A stretch of 64,000 nt of DNA, from NCBI RefSeq assembly GCF_032229525.1, contig NZ_JAVTWB010000107.1:8614-72613 (forward strand). Reading direction: 5' to 3'. Within the stretch, counting starts at the first letter, position 1. Every line of letters begins with the position of its first letter. This document shows positions 36,869 through 45,141 of the stretch, one piece after another. The translations under genes were made by a program, and so were the position numbers. Below the pieces are notes generated by a model that saw only the letters and a program-made list of their open reading frames with translations, searched no databases and was not told the origin of the DNA. The stretch comes from Accumulibacter sp032229525 (lineage in GTDB: Bacteria > Pseudomonadota > Gammaproteobacteria > Burkholderiales > Rhodocyclaceae).

Positions 36869-37561
36869 ATGCAAGCGGAGCCCGTGCACCACCAGGCCGC
36901 CTGGTTCATCACCGGCACCGATACCGAAATTGGCAAGACCTTCGTCGCCTGTGCCCTCTTGCACGCACTGCGCAACGCCGGGCTGAGCGCGGTCGCGATG
37001 AAACCGATCGCCGCCGGCTGCGACGATCAGGGACGCAATGACGATGTCGAGCGCCTGCTCGCGGCATCGTCACTGCAGCCACCGCGAGAGTTGGTCAATC
37101 CGTACTGCTTCCAGGCCGCAGTCGCACCGCACATCGCCGCCGCGGAGGAAGGACGACGCATCGAGCTGCCGCATATCGCCGCCACTCTCCGGCAACTGCA
37201 GGCCATGGCCGACGCGGTTCTGGTCGAAGGTGTTGGCGGTTTCTGCGTTCCGCTCGGCAGTACCTACGACACCGCCGATCTGGCAGCGACGCTCCAGCTG
37301 CCGCTGATCCTGGTCGTCGGCATGCGGCTTGGCTGCATCAACCATGCCCTGTTGACCCAGCAGGCAATCGCTGCCCGGGGGCTGACTCTGGCTGGCTGGG
37401 TGGCGAATCGAATCGACCCGACGATGTCACGCTTCAGCGAAAACCTGGCCGCTTTGCAGGCACGGCTGACCGCACCGCTGCTCGGCGTTGTCGAACATGG
37501 GACGACGCCCGAGCAAGCCGCGCTGATGCTACAAGTGCCCAATGGGGTGCGCCAACCGTAA
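36869..37561 (+). CDS. bioD: Dethiobiotin synthetase
   Basis: A 230-residue P-loop ligase that forms the ureido ring of dethiobiotin from DAPA, CO2 and ATP. Seen: 'WFITGTDTEIGKTFVACAL' (P-loop), Lys in 'AMKPIAAGCD' and 'VEGVGGFCVPLG'. GGGAG precedes the ATG at 36869; a GTG at 36857 would add four residues. It is the last gene of the operon and is followed at once by a terminator. bioB, the final step, is not in this window. Confidence 0.95.
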   Translation: MQAEPVHHQAAWFITGTDTEIGKTFVACALLHALRNAGLSAVAMKPIAAGCDDQGRNDDVERLLAASSLQPPRELVNPYCFQAAVAPHIAAAEEGRRIELPHIAATLRQLQAMADAVLVEGVGGFCVPLGSTYDTADLAATLQLPLILVVGMRLGCINHALLTQQAIAARGLTLAGWVANRIDPTMSRFSENLAALQARLTAPLLGVVEHGTTPEQAALMLQVPNGVRQP

Positions 37562-37575
37562 CACGGAGCAAAAAA

Positions 37576-37600
37576 AAGCCCGACCTGAATGGTCGGGCTT
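37576..37600. terminator. Bidirectional terminator between bioD and the thiolase
   Basis: A 10-bp perfect stem, AAGCCCGACC with GGTCGGGCTT, closes loop TGAAT. Seven or eight A precede the stem, which read as a U-run for minus-strand transcripts, so it is a strong end for the thiolase gene and a weaker one for the bio operon. Confidence 0.92.
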
Positions 37601-37633
37601 CTCTGCATTCTGAAACGCTACAGCAGACTGCAA

Positions 37634-38815
37634 TCAGGCACGTTCAAAAATCACCGCAATACCCTGGCCACCACCAATGCACATGGTAACCAGCGCGTAC
37701 TTGCCGCCGATGCGCTGCAGCTCGTAGATCGCCTTGGTGGCAATGAAAGCGCCGGAGCAGCCAACCGGGTGACCGAGGGCAATCGCGCCGCCGTTCGGGT
37801 TGGTCTTGACCGGATCGAGGCCGAGAGCCTTGTTGACCGCGATCGCCTGCGCAGCGAAGGCTTCATTGGATTCGACCACATCCATCTGGTCGAGCGTCAG
37901 GCCGGCTTTCTTCAGTGCCAGCTTGGTCGCCGGGATCGGGCCTTCACCCATGATCTCGTTCGGCACGCCAGCAACGGCGTAGGAAACCAGGCGAGCGATT
38001 GGCTTCTGACCGGCCGCCGCTGCGACATCGGCAGCGGCCAGCACCATGAAAGCGGCGCCGTCGTTGATGCCCGAGGCGTTACCGGCGGTAACCGTTCCGT
38101 CCTTGATGAAAGCCGGCTTCATCTTGCCCAGGGTTTCCATCGTCGTCGAGGACTTGACGTGCTCGTCGGTGTCGAAAATGACCTCGCCTTTGCGCGTCTT
38201 CATGACGATCGGCACGATCTGCGACTTGAAGCGGCCTTCGGCGATGGCAGCGGTGGCGCGGCGGTGCGATTCGACGGAAAGCGCATCCTGCTCTTCACGG
38301 CTAATGTCCCATTTCTTGGCCAGGTTCTCGGCAGTCACACCCATGTGACCGACACCAAAGGGATCGTTGAGCGTCGCGACCATCATGTCGATGGCCTTGG
38401 CGTCACCCATACGGGCGCCCGAGCGCATCGCCGGCAGCATGTAAGAGCCACGCGACATGACCTCGACACCCCCGCCGACACCATAGTCCGAGTCGCCGAG
38501 CCGGATGTTCTGAGCACTGGTCACAATCGCCTGCAGTCCCGAGGCGCACAGGCGATTGACCGCCATCGCCACCGAGTCCATCGGCAAGCCCGCCTGAATC
38601 GCGGCGACGCGAGCAACGTAGGCAAAGCGCGCATCGGTCGGGATGCAGTTACCGACGGTGACGTAGTTGATCTGCTGCGGATCGACACCTGAGCGGGCGA
38701 TCGATTCTTTCATCACCGCGCCGGCCAGTTCATGCGGTTCCATGTTGGCGAGGGAACCACCGAAGGTGCCAATGGCCGAACGGGCTGCGCTTAGTACAAC
38801 GACTTCTCTGCTCAT
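37634..38815 (-). CDS. phaA: Acetyl-CoA C-acetyltransferase (beta-ketothiolase, PhaA/BktB type)
   Basis: A 393-residue thiolase with all catalytic residues: Cys90 in 'NRLCASGLQAI', His349 in 'GHPVGCSGAF' and Cys379 in 'MCIGGGQG'. It condenses two acetyl-CoA (or acetyl- and propionyl-CoA) to beta-ketoacyl-CoA, the first step of PHA synthesis, or cleaves in the reverse sense. AGGAG lies seven bases before the ATG. No phaB or phaC is adjacent. Sequence features resemble BktB and other degradative-type thiolases as much as PhaA, so the symbol is provisional. The CobD-like gene is 24 bases upstream on the same strand. Confidence 0.92.
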   Translation of the reverse strand: MSREVVVLSAARSAIGTFGGSLANMEPHELAGAVMKESIARSGVDPQQINYVTVGNCIPTDARFAYVARVAAIQAGLPMDSVAMAVNRLCASGLQAIVTSAQNIRLGDSDYGVGGGVEVMSRGSYMLPAMRSGARMGDAKAIDMMVATLNDPFGVGHMGVTAENLAKKWDISREEQDALSVESHRRATAAIAEGRFKSQIVPIVMKTRKGEVIFDTDEHVKSSTTMETLGKMKPAFIKDGTVTAGNASGINDGAAFMVLAAADVAAAAGQKPIARLVSYAVAGVPNEIMGEGPIPATKLALKKAGLTLDQMDVVESNEAFAAQAIAVNKALGLDPVKTNPNGGAIALGHPVGCSGAFIATKAIYELQRIGGKYALVTMCIGGGQGIAVIFERA

Positions 38816-38839
38816 GAAGAAACTCCTGTAATTAATCGA

Positions 38840-39766
38840 TCAACCGCCTACCAGACTGGCAAGCCCCAACAAAAGCAACAACAACAACCACACTACGAGT
38901 GCTCGCCAAACCAGACCTACGGCACTCTCCATGAAGTCAACATCCGCTTCATCACCGCTACCGATCTCTGCCCGGTCGGCGATCTCGCCGGCTTCGAGTA
39001 CCGGCCTGCCCAAGCGAACCCCAAGTGCCCCAGCGCCGCTGGCCAGCACGATCCCCAAAGCATCATCCGGCCACTTCTCGGCCTGGGTACGCCAGCAATA
39101 AAGAGCATCCTCAAAATTGCCAACGACCGAGAAACTGGCTGCCGTTACCCGCGCAGGCAGCCAGTCAATAATAGCAAAGCTTCGCCTTGCGAAGCTCCCG
39201 AAGTCACCATACTCCGGGTCGTCGCGTCGACCCCAGGCATCGGCAAAGAAAGCGCTGGCGCGATACAGGACCGCGCCACAAGGGCCTGGCAACAGAAGAA
39301 AACACAGCAGCACGCCGAATACGTGGCGATGCGACGCGCAAAGGGCCTCCTCGATGGCCAGTCGGGCAACATCGGAGGAGGAAAGACCCTCGGCCGGATG
39401 GCCGCGCCACTCGGCAAGCAGTGCACGCGCACGTACGACCTCGCCCATGCGAAGCGCCAGCCGAATGTCAGTATAATGGTGACTGAACTGTCGGAAACCC
39501 ATCGTCAGGTAGAGAACGAACACGTTCCAGATCCAGGCGAGGAGCGGGTTGAGGTAGGCCAGCACCGCAGCGATGGCGCCGGTAACGAGCACCAGCCCGC
39601 CGACGCCAATCAGCCAGGCGATGATTCCATGCTGGCGCCCTCCCGCGTTTAGGCGGCTCTCGAGGAAGCTGGACAGTCGAGCTAGCGGCACATGGACAAA
39701 TCGACGGTAAGGTAGCGGCCGTAGCTGCTCCAGCAGCAGAACGGCAAGCAGGGAAAAGAGGCTCAT
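38840..39766 (-). CDS. CobD/CbiB family membrane protein
   Basis: A 308-residue protein with four or five hydrophobic segments. 'MSLFSLLAVLLLEQLRPLP', 'YLTMGFRQFSHHYTDIRLAL', 'EYGDFGSFARRSFAIIDWLP' and 'RVTAASFSVVGNFEDALYCW' match a betaproteobacterial CobD/CbiB-like family (also likened to AmpE) that is not within a cobalamin operon. A role in adenosylcobinamide synthesis is therefore unsafe. The start at 39766 places the first hydrophobic helix at the N-terminus. It probably shares a transcript with the thiolase gene. Confidence 0.85.
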   Translation of the reverse strand: MSLFSLLAVLLLEQLRPLPYRRFVHVPLARLSSFLESRLNAGGRQHGIIAWLIGVGGLVLVTGAIAAVLAYLNPLLAWIWNVFVLYLTMGFRQFSHHYTDIRLALRMGEVVRARALLAEWRGHPAEGLSSSDVARLAIEEALCASHRHVFGVLLCFLLLPGPCGAVLYRASAFFADAWGRRDDPEYGDFGSFARRSFAIIDWLPARVTAASFSVVGNFEDALYCWRTQAEKWPDDALGIVLASGAGALGVRLGRPVLEAGEIADRAEIGSGDEADVDFMESAVGLVWRALVVWLLLLLLLGLASLVGG

Positions 39767-39916
39767 CCCGACGTCCTGCTTGAGGGGCGCGGTGGGTGTT
39801 TGATGGTTCGCACTCACTCATTGGTCAATCGGGCACCATACCATAGTTCACCGGGGCTTGCAGGACGTGCCCCTCTGTCGCGAGCTGGCTCTGGCGCTTG
39901 TAGGAAGCTTTTCAGA

Positions 39917-40384
39917 ATGGAACTGTCGTCGGTATTCAGCAAGACTGCGAAGGGTTTCGAGGAGATCTCGACGCGAGCCCATCGTCTGCCCTCACGAGTG
40001 CGCGCAATGCTGATCATGATTGACGGCCAGCGCACGGGGAACCAGTTGCTGGCGCTCAGCACGTCGACTGTGGACGGGAAGAAGCATCTCGCAGCACTAC
40101 TGGATGGTGGCTTCGTCCGGGTACAGTTGACGTCGACCAGCGCAAACGCTGACCGACCGGCGTTACCAGACGAGGATATCAGTCTCGCCAAGAGCTATGT
40201 GATCCGCAGTTTGCACGAGTTGCTGGGTGCTAACGCGCATGGACTGGCGGCAGAGATTGATAAAACGACCACGCCGGACGAACTGCGGCAGCATTTCGGC
40301 AAGCTGCAAGCCGCACTTGGCGCTGCTGCCGACCAGAAAAAAGCGGCACAATTCCTCGAAAAAGTGGCGCTGGTACTCGATTAA
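39917..40384 (+). CDS. Conserved hypothetical protein, possible winged-helix N-terminal part
   Basis: A 155-residue protein: 'FSKTAKGFEEISTRAHRLPS' and 'RAMLIMIDGQRTGNQLLAL' followed by 'LAALLDGGFVRV', a pattern resembling winged-helix domains such as PATAN-type proteins, then a second helical half 'YVIRSLHELLGANAHGLAAE'. I recall this architecture among betaproteobacterial hypotheticals near type IV pili or c-di-GMP genes, without a known function. The ATG at 39917 is preferred over a frame open upstream. Its last codon overlaps the Nudix gene tail by four bases on the other strand. Confidence 0.7.
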   Translation: MELSSVFSKTAKGFEEISTRAHRLPSRVRAMLIMIDGQRTGNQLLALSTSTVDGKKHLAALLDGGFVRVQLTSTSANADRPALPDEDISLAKSYVIRSLHELLGANAHGLAAEIDKTTTPDELRQHFGKLQAALGAAADQKKAAQFLEKVALVLD

Positions 40385-41025
40385 CGAGAGGCGATCTCAA
40401 GAGCTCGGTAGAGGGACATGATGATCCCGGCCGTTGCGCCCCAGATGAAGTAATCACCGTAAGGCATTGCGTAATAGTGACGCAGCTTGCCACGGTAATG
40501 AAGCGAGTGCTGCTGGTGGTTGGCCGGATCCATCAGGAACGACAGGGGAACCTCGAACGCCTCGGCGACTTCGAATGCGTCGAGGCACAGGTCAAACGGT
40601 GGTGTCACCATGGCCACGACCGGTGTGACACGAAACCCGGTACTGGTACGGTATTCAGGCAGGTAGCCGACAATTTCCACGTTCGCTGGTGACAAGCCGA
40701 TCTCCTCAGCCGTCTCGCGCAGGGCCGTATGGGCCGGCGACGAGTCCGCTGACTCGCAACGGCCTCCCGGAAAACTGATCTGCCCCGGGTGATCTTTCAA
40801 ATGCGCCGTACGCTGGGTCAGCAGTACGGTTGGCTCACCCATGCGCTGCACGATCGGGAAGAGCACCGCCGCCGGCATCAGTTCCTCGTCCCCGACCCCG
40901 TCTTCGAGCACGAAGGAAGCAGGTGATGGCTCGGCCAGCAAAACCTGTCGCAGAAGATCGAGATCGACAGCGCTGCTGGCAGCGGCTGGCGGCGGACCCG
41001 ACAGAGCTTCAGCTGCTGACGACAC
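40381..41025 (-). CDS. CoA pyrophosphatase, Nudix hydrolase (NudL/YeaB type)
   Basis: A 214-residue Nudix protein. The Nudix box is intact: 'GGRCESADSSPAHTALRETA' then 'EEIGL', preceded by the CoA-pyrophosphatase pattern 'LLTQRTAHLKDHPGQISFPG'. It splits CoA and acyl-CoA into 3',5'-ADP and phosphopantetheine. The GTG at 41025 has AAGGAAGG five bases upstream and overlaps the 88-residue gene by 17 bases; an ATG at 41052 is the alternative. It is the last gene in a three-gene operon with the small protein and the protease. Confidence 0.9.
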   Translation of the reverse strand: MSSAAEALSGPPPAAASSAVDLDLLRQVLLAEPSPASFVLEDGVGDEELMPAAVLFPIVQRMGEPTVLLTQRTAHLKDHPGQISFPGGRCESADSSPAHTALRETAEEIGLSPANVEIVGYLPEYRTSTGFRVTPVVAMVTPPFDLCLDAFEVAEAFEVPLSFLMDPANHQQHSLHYRGKLRHYYAMPYGDYFIWGATAGIIMSLYRALEIASR

Positions 41026-41275
41026 AGTCGCCTTCCTTCTCGATCTCTGCATGGACTGCGGCAAGGGCGTCGCGCAGTGTCTCGTCGGGCAGGGCATTGA
41101 TCGTGGTGGCCACCAGATCTGCCGACTTCACCGCGCCGAGCGGCAGAAGACGGCTGTCCAGAGACGCAATCAGTGCGGCAGTCGCGCCGACCACCTGGAG
41201 CAGCGACTGCCGCTCACCCATCAGAATATCGAGCTCGCGGCTCAACATGCTCACTCTTTCGCTGTGCTGACGCAT
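41009..41275 (-). CDS. Small helical hypothetical protein (88 residues)
   Basis: The protein is largely alpha-helical with a short coiled-coil-like start ('SMLSRELDILMGERQSLLQ') and a second helix near 'ETLRDALAAVHAEIEKEGD'. No family is recognised. AGGAGT eight bases before the ATG supports the start at 41275. It lies 11 bases past the protease gene and overlaps the Nudix start, so it is real in an operon sense, but its role is unknown. Confidence 0.65.
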   Translation of the reverse strand: MRQHSERVSMLSRELDILMGERQSLLQVVGATAALIASLDSRLLPLGAVKSADLVATTINALPDETLRDALAAVHAEIEKEGDCVVSS

Positions 41276-41286
41276 GATAACTACTC

Positions 41287-41970
41287 CTAGTAGCGCTTCC
41301 TGAGGGTCATTGTCTGACCATCACGCTGCATCTCCAAACGGTTCAAGAACGTCATCCCGAGCAAGGCGACCGGCATGTCCTGTTGGTGTACCAAGGCATC
41401 CACACCATGCACGACAATCTCGCCGACACGTACGGTATCGAGTTTGACGCGGGAGACCGCCGCTACACCATTGGCCGTGTTGACCATCCCCGGCTGCCCT
41501 TTGCTGGCATCAATGCCGACCCGGCGCGCATCGCTCGCGCCTAGCGAAACCATGGTGGCACCGGTGTCGACCAGAAAGCGAACAGTCGTTCCGTTGACGT
41601 TTCCGGTGGTCACGAAATGACCACTCCCGTCAGCGGTCAATACCGCCCGACCGCCGCCCGGCTCTGAAGCCTGCGAGACGACGTTCTGACCGACACGCAG
41701 CACACGTTTCTTTCCTTGCGTCTCGATGGTCGCCGTATCACCGCCGACCGATAGCACTCTGACGCCTTCGGTGGTTTCTGTGCCAACTACCACCGTTCGT
41801 GGTGCGCCGCCGTCGATGCTGAGCAAGGCCTTGCCTGGAAACACGCCCGCCAACCCGACGTCGACTGCGTCGACTGACGCGCAAACAAGCACCAAGCTCA
41901 GTGCCATAGCCTGCCGACACCGTGCGCAGCTACGCTGCCCGTCAACTCTCGCGAAACACCAACGGCTCAT
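41287..41970 (-). CDS. Retropepsin-like aspartic protease (clan AA, TIGR02281)
   Basis: A 227-residue protein. The N-terminus has a hydrophobic export segment (about 22-36, 'MALSLVLVCASVDAV'). An SH3-like part ('VRVLSVGGDTATIETQGKK') is followed by a single retroviral-type aspartic protease domain with 'FLVDTGATMVSLG' as the active-site Asp and 'VALLGMTFLNRLEM' as the flap/closing strand. One Asp means it acts as a dimer. Such proteins are periplasmic, with unknown substrates. GGGAAGGGGG precedes the ATG at 41970. First gene of the protease-small-Nudix operon. Confidence 0.87.
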   Translation of the reverse strand: MSRWCFARVDGQRSCARCRQAMALSLVLVCASVDAVDVGLAGVFPGKALLSIDGGAPRTVVVGTETTEGVRVLSVGGDTATIETQGKKRVLRVGQNVVSQASEPGGGRAVLTADGSGHFVTTGNVNGTTVRFLVDTGATMVSLGASDARRVGIDASKGQPGMVNTANGVAAVSRVKLDTVRVGEIVVHGVDALVHQQDMPVALLGMTFLNRLEMQRDGQTMTLRKRY

Positions 41971-42269
41971 TCCGCCCCCTTCCCTTGCCTCCCGCATCTA
42001 GCCATGAGAAGTTCAATGGATCAAGGCATTCTGCCACGTTTCACCAGCGATGCCCGCTTCTCAGCGTAGCGCCGCCTGACGAAAGACGCTGCGCTCGACA
42101 AGCCAAGCCAATCAGGCGGGATGAGGATCCAGGGAGAAGGACCGGTACGCCTGTGTCAGACAGGCACACTGGCCGCAAGGCGCTTTCAGTAAGCCGCCGT
42201 CAGCCTACGTGGCCGATGCTCCCCCGGATGTCGCTGAAGCTGCAGGTATGGTGCAGGCAAATCCGCTGT

Positions 42270-42288
42270 GCCGCGCCGGGCGCGCGGC
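42270..42288 (-). terminator. GC-rich stem-loop just past the universal stress protein gene
   Basis: GCCGCGC and GCGCGGC pair around a five-base loop two bases after the stop codon on the minus strand. There is no U-run, so this may act as a transcript 3' end only with other factors. The rest of the interval from 41971 to 42269 shows no gene. Confidence 0.35.
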
Positions 42289-42290
42289 GA

Positions 42291-42734
42291 TCAGCGAAAG
42301 ACGAGAACGGGGATTTTCGAGTGAGTGAGGACCTTGTGGGTTTCACTACCCAGCAGCAGTGCGCTGATCCCGCGACGGCCGTGCGAAGCCATGAAGATCA
42401 GATCGCAGCCCGATTGAGTCGCACCATCAATGATCGCCTGATAGGGGATGTCACTGGTCAGGGACAGTTTATCCACCTTGACGCCAGCGTTCTGGCACAG
42501 TTCGACGACGAAGTCGAGAACCTGTTGGGCCTGCTGCTCGGCCAATTCGGCGAACTTCTCGGGTGTCGTCGGATCGATCAGGGCGCCTTCGCCGTAGTAG
42601 CTGACCGGGTACTCCGGTTTGGCGAAGAACGCCGTAATGCGTGCACCTGCCTCCTTGGCGAACGAGACCGCGCGGCGCGCCGTTTCCTTCGAAAGATCGG
42701 AACCGTCGACAGGAACAAGAATGTGCTTGAACAT
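42291..42734 (-). CDS. Universal stress protein UspA family
   Basis: A 147-residue single-domain USP: starts 'MFKHILVPVDGSDLSKETA' and ends with the ATP-binding pattern 'FMASHGRRGISALLLGSETH' and 'VLTHSKIPVLVFR' (G-2x-G-9x-G-S type). Such proteins bind ATP and help survival under starvation or oxygen shifts. The promoter holds a perfect FNR box at -41.5, so anaerobic or micro-oxic induction is expected. AAGGAGA precedes the ATG at 42734. Confidence 0.92.
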   Translation of the reverse strand: MFKHILVPVDGSDLSKETARRAVSFAKEAGARITAFFAKPEYPVSYYGEGALIDPTTPEKFAELAEQQAQQVLDFVVELCQNAGVKVDKLSLTSDIPYQAIIDGATQSGCDLIFMASHGRRGISALLLGSETHKVLTHSKIPVLVFR

Positions 42735-42761
42735 GGTGTCTCCTTCACATGATGCTAGGGA

Positions 42762-42806
42762 CCAACTATAGATACGAAGCATCCCATTGATCTTGATTAA
42801 AATCAA
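42762..42806 (-). promoter_or_regulatory. FNR-dependent class II promoter of the universal stress protein gene
   Basis: TTGAT-TAAA-ATCAA at 42793-42806 is an exact FNR/ANR box. Read on the minus strand, a -10 element TATAGT lies at 42770-42765, which predicts a start at 42758 and puts the box centre at -41.5, the class II activating position. The geometry is unlikely by chance. Confidence 0.85.
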
Positions 42807-43067
42807 ACTACCGACGGGGCGGCGGGCAAGGCCGCTGACCACACGGCGTCACCGAGTCTCGCTTGAAGGCCAAAGCTGGAGCGACACCCTGGGACAGCCA
42901 CGCCCGCTTACGCTTGAGAAATATCATTAAGTGGCGACAGGACTTCTTCGCCAAACCACCGCCCAAGGTCGGGCAATAGGCTCGGCTGCAGAAGCAGAGT
43001 GCCGTGACCGTCATTTTCTTGCTGGCAAACCGTGCGCTTCCCGCACGATCTATTCATGAGTTTCGTT

Positions 43068-43109
43068 TTGATGTCGATCAACGCTCAAGGTTTAGCGGCG
43101 ACTGACAAT
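43068..43109 (+). promoter_or_regulatory. FNR-dependent class II promoter of the hemerythrin operon
   Basis: TTGAT-GTCG-ATCAA at 43068-43081 is an exact FNR box. GACAAT at 43104-43109 serves as -10, predicting a start at 43116 and a box centre at -41.5, identical to the usp promoter geometry. The leader would be about 20 bases with GGTGAGG before the ATG. Confidence 0.83.
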
Positions 43110-43136
43110 GGCGACACTAATTCGGTGAGGTGATTC

Positions 43137-43598
43137 ATGCACGCGATCACGGACTTCATGAGCGATGATCATCGGTCTTGCGACGACTTTCTGGCAGCAG
43201 TCGAGCAGGCCGTGGCAAACGGCGCCTGGGAACTGGCCCAGACCGGGTTTGCTCGCTTTCGCGACGCTCTGCTCAATCATTTCACCGCCGAAGAGTCCGT
43301 TCTCTTCCCCGCCTTTGAACAGCGAACCGGTATGTATCTTGGGCCCACGCAAGTCATGCGCGGAGAACATGCGCAGATGCGGCAGCTGCTCGCCGCCGCC
43401 GAATCGGCGCTGGCCGAGCATGATGGCCACGAGTACGTCGGCCACGCGGAAACGCTGTTGATCATGATGCAGCAGCACAACGTCAAGGAGGAAAACGTCC
43501 TCTATCCGATGTGCGACCAACAACTGGCCGACCAGGTCGAGACCTTGCTGCCGCAACTGCAGGGGCAACTCACCGGTAACGAGAAGGCCCCGGCATGA
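43137..43598 (+). CDS. Hemerythrin domain-containing protein
   Basis: A 153-residue four-helix hemerythrin/HHE protein. Likely di-iron ligands: H12 in 'SDDHRSCDDF', H48 and E52 in 'LNHFTAEESVLFP', H78 in 'GEHAQMRQLL', H114 and E118 in 'QQHNVKEENVLYP'. Related YtfE/RIC proteins repair NO-damaged Fe-S clusters, whereas single HHE proteins bind O2 or NO. First gene of an FNR-driven operon with DUF2249 and an NnrS-like protein, which suggests nitric-oxide handling. The stop overlaps the DUF2249 start (ATGA). Confidence 0.9.
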   Translation: MHAITDFMSDDHRSCDDFLAAVEQAVANGAWELAQTGFARFRDALLNHFTAEESVLFPAFEQRTGMYLGPTQVMRGEHAQMRQLLAAAESALAEHDGHEYVGHAETLLIMMQQHNVKEENVLYPMCDQQLADQVETLLPQLQGQLTGNEKAPA

Positions 43599-43831
43599 CG
43601 CAGGACAAGGCCGATATCGTCCTGGATGCCCGCGGCCTTGAGCCACCGGAGCCGATGGTGCTCACCATGGAAGCACTCGATCGCCTCGGTCAGTCGGAGA
43701 AACTTCTCGTTCTCCTTCCTCGCGAGCCTTACCCGCTCTACCGGGCGCTTGAACTGAACGGCTTTTCCTGGCAGACCGAGTTCCAGTCGGACGGCACGGT
43801 GGAAGTGCTGATACGGCATCAAACACGGTAA
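43595..43831 (+). CDS. DUF2249 domain-containing protein
   Basis: A 78-residue TusA-like small domain: 'VLDARGLEPPEPMVLTMEAL' and 'LLVLLPREPYPLYRALELNG' with 'FSWQTEF' near the end. DUF2249 proteins occur with hemerythrins, nitrite/NO reductase genes and SUF-like maturation genes; a sulfur- or electron-carrier role is guessed from the TusA-like fold, but the TusA cysteine is absent here ('RGLEPPEPM'). Coupled to both neighbours by overlapping start/stop codons. Confidence 0.87.
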   Translation: MTQDKADIVLDARGLEPPEPMVLTMEALDRLGQSEKLLVLLPREPYPLYRALELNGFSWQTEFQSDGTVEVLIRHQTR

Positions 43832-45141
43832 TGCAGGCCCTGTTATCGTTCGACCAGGCACCTCCGTTTGCCGCTCCGCTCCGCTTTTTCATCACCGCGC
43901 CACTATTTGCCATCCTCGGCGCCCTGCTCCTGCTGTGGACCGGTCCGGATTTGTTTGCCTCGCGCTGGACGGGTTCGGCGCTGGCGCTGACGCATCTGAT
44001 CACCGTCGGATTCATGTTGCAGGTGATGCTCGGCGCAATGCTCCAGATTCTCCCGGTGGTGGCTGGAGCGAACATCTCGCGACCGCTGTTGATAGCCACA
44101 CTGGTCCACCTGGCCATCGCCATCGGGGCGCTATTGCTGGCCGCGGGCTTTCTGAGCTATCAGCCCCTTGCTTTCAGGCTGGCCGCACTCGCTATCGGCA
44201 GCGGCGTAGCGCTCTTCATTGTCGCAGCCGGCCACGCCTTGTGGAGCGTTTCGTCGACCAATCCGACCATTCGCGGCCTGAAATTGGCGTTGATCGGATT
44301 GAGTGTGACGGTCTGCCTCGGCATGCTGCTGGCCATATCCCTGGACGGATCGCTCCAGCTGCCGCTAATGCAACTGACGTCGATTCACCTTGGCTGGGGC
44401 TTCTTCGGCTGGAGCGTCGTTCTGGTCGCAGCGGTCGCTTTCGTGGTCGTGCCGATGTTCCAGATGACCCCGGCCTACCCTGAATGGTTTGGGCGTTATT
44501 TCTCCTGGTCTGTGCTTACTCTTCTGTCCTTGTGGAGCATCGCTGACACCGCCGGCTGGCAATGGCCTGCCACCGTACTGGTCGGCGCGGCAGTGCTGAC
44601 AGTTGCCATCTTCGCCGCGCTGACGCTGCGCCTGCAAAGCCGCAGCAAGCGCGCCCGCTTCGACGCGACCCAGCACTACTGGCGTCTGGCAATGTTGTGC
44701 ACACTCACCGCCTGCGCCCTGTGGCTCGCCGCTCGCAGCGTGCCAGCGCTCGCCGAACGTCCCGAGTGGCCGTTGCTGTGCGGCGTCCTGGCTTTGTTTG
44801 GCGGCTTCATGTCGGTGATGATCGGCATGCTCTACAAGGTCGTCCCCTTTCTCGTCTGGTCACATCTGCAGAACCTCGCTCGCGGGCGAATGATGGCGCC
44901 GAACATGAACAAGGTGATCGCCGGACAGCAGGTCGACCGGCAGATGTACGCACATTTCGCGGCTCTGGTACTGCTACTGGCGGCGACAATTTGGCCCATC
45001 TTGTTCACCTATCCCGCCGGATTGGCGCTGCTGCTGGCCAACGCATGGCTACTGCGCAACCTGCTCGGCGCCCTCTCGTTCTACCGGCACCACCGGCTGA
45101 AGATCGCAGCGCTGGCTCCAGCTGTGGCAATGGAGCGGTGA
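43831..45141 (+). CDS. NnrS-like polytopic membrane protein
   Basis: A 436-residue protein with about twelve transmembrane segments and several in-membrane His ('LALTHLITVGFMLQVMLGAM', 'LTSIHLGWGFFGWSV', 'MYAHFAALVLL'), a pattern like the heme-binding NnrS/CcoN-type folds. It starts on the last base of the DUF2249 stop. NnrS protects against NO-derived iron complexes in denitrifiers. The similarity is to the wider family; this protein may be a distinct subfamily that travels with hemerythrin and DUF2249. Confidence 0.75.
   Translation: MQALLSFDQAPPFAAPLRFFITAPLFAILGALLLLWTGPDLFASRWTGSALALTHLITVGFMLQVMLGAMLQILPVVAGANISRPLLIATLVHLAIAIGALLLAAGFLSYQPLAFRLAALAIGSGVALFIVAAGHALWSVSSTNPTIRGLKLALIGLSVTVCLGMLLAISLDGSLQLPLMQLTSIHLGWGFFGWSVVLVAAVAFVVVPMFQMTPAYPEWFGRYFSWSVLTLLSLWSIADTAGWQWPATVLVGAAVLTVAIFAALTLRLQSRSKRARFDATQHYWRLAMLCTLTACALWLAARSVPALAERPEWPLLCGVLALFGGFMSVMIGMLYKVVPFLVWSHLQNLARGRMMAPNMNKVIAGQQVDRQMYAHFAALVLLLAATIWPILFTYPAGLALLLANAWLLRNLLGALSFYRHHRLKIAALAPAVAMER

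Larger units (their letters stand above)
42735..43136. other. Divergent regulatory region between usp and the hemerythrin operon
   Basis: About 400 bases without a credible gene. It holds two perfect FNR boxes (listed separately) and a weak third site, TTGAG-AAAT-ATCAT at 42914-42927, with two mismatches in the outer half-sites. A short minus-strand frame at 42808-43014 lacks a ribosome-binding site and family motifs. Confidence 0.6.

Noticed and set aside
38840..39766. Cobalamin biosynthesis operon suggested by the CobD-like gene
   Set aside because: No other cob or cbi gene or cobalamin riboswitch is adjacent; the family name alone does not prove the pathway.
42808..43014. A 68-residue minus-strand frame in the usp-hemerythrin intergenic region
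   Set aside because: No ribosome-binding site or family, and it lies among FNR sites, so it is regulatory DNA rather than a gene.
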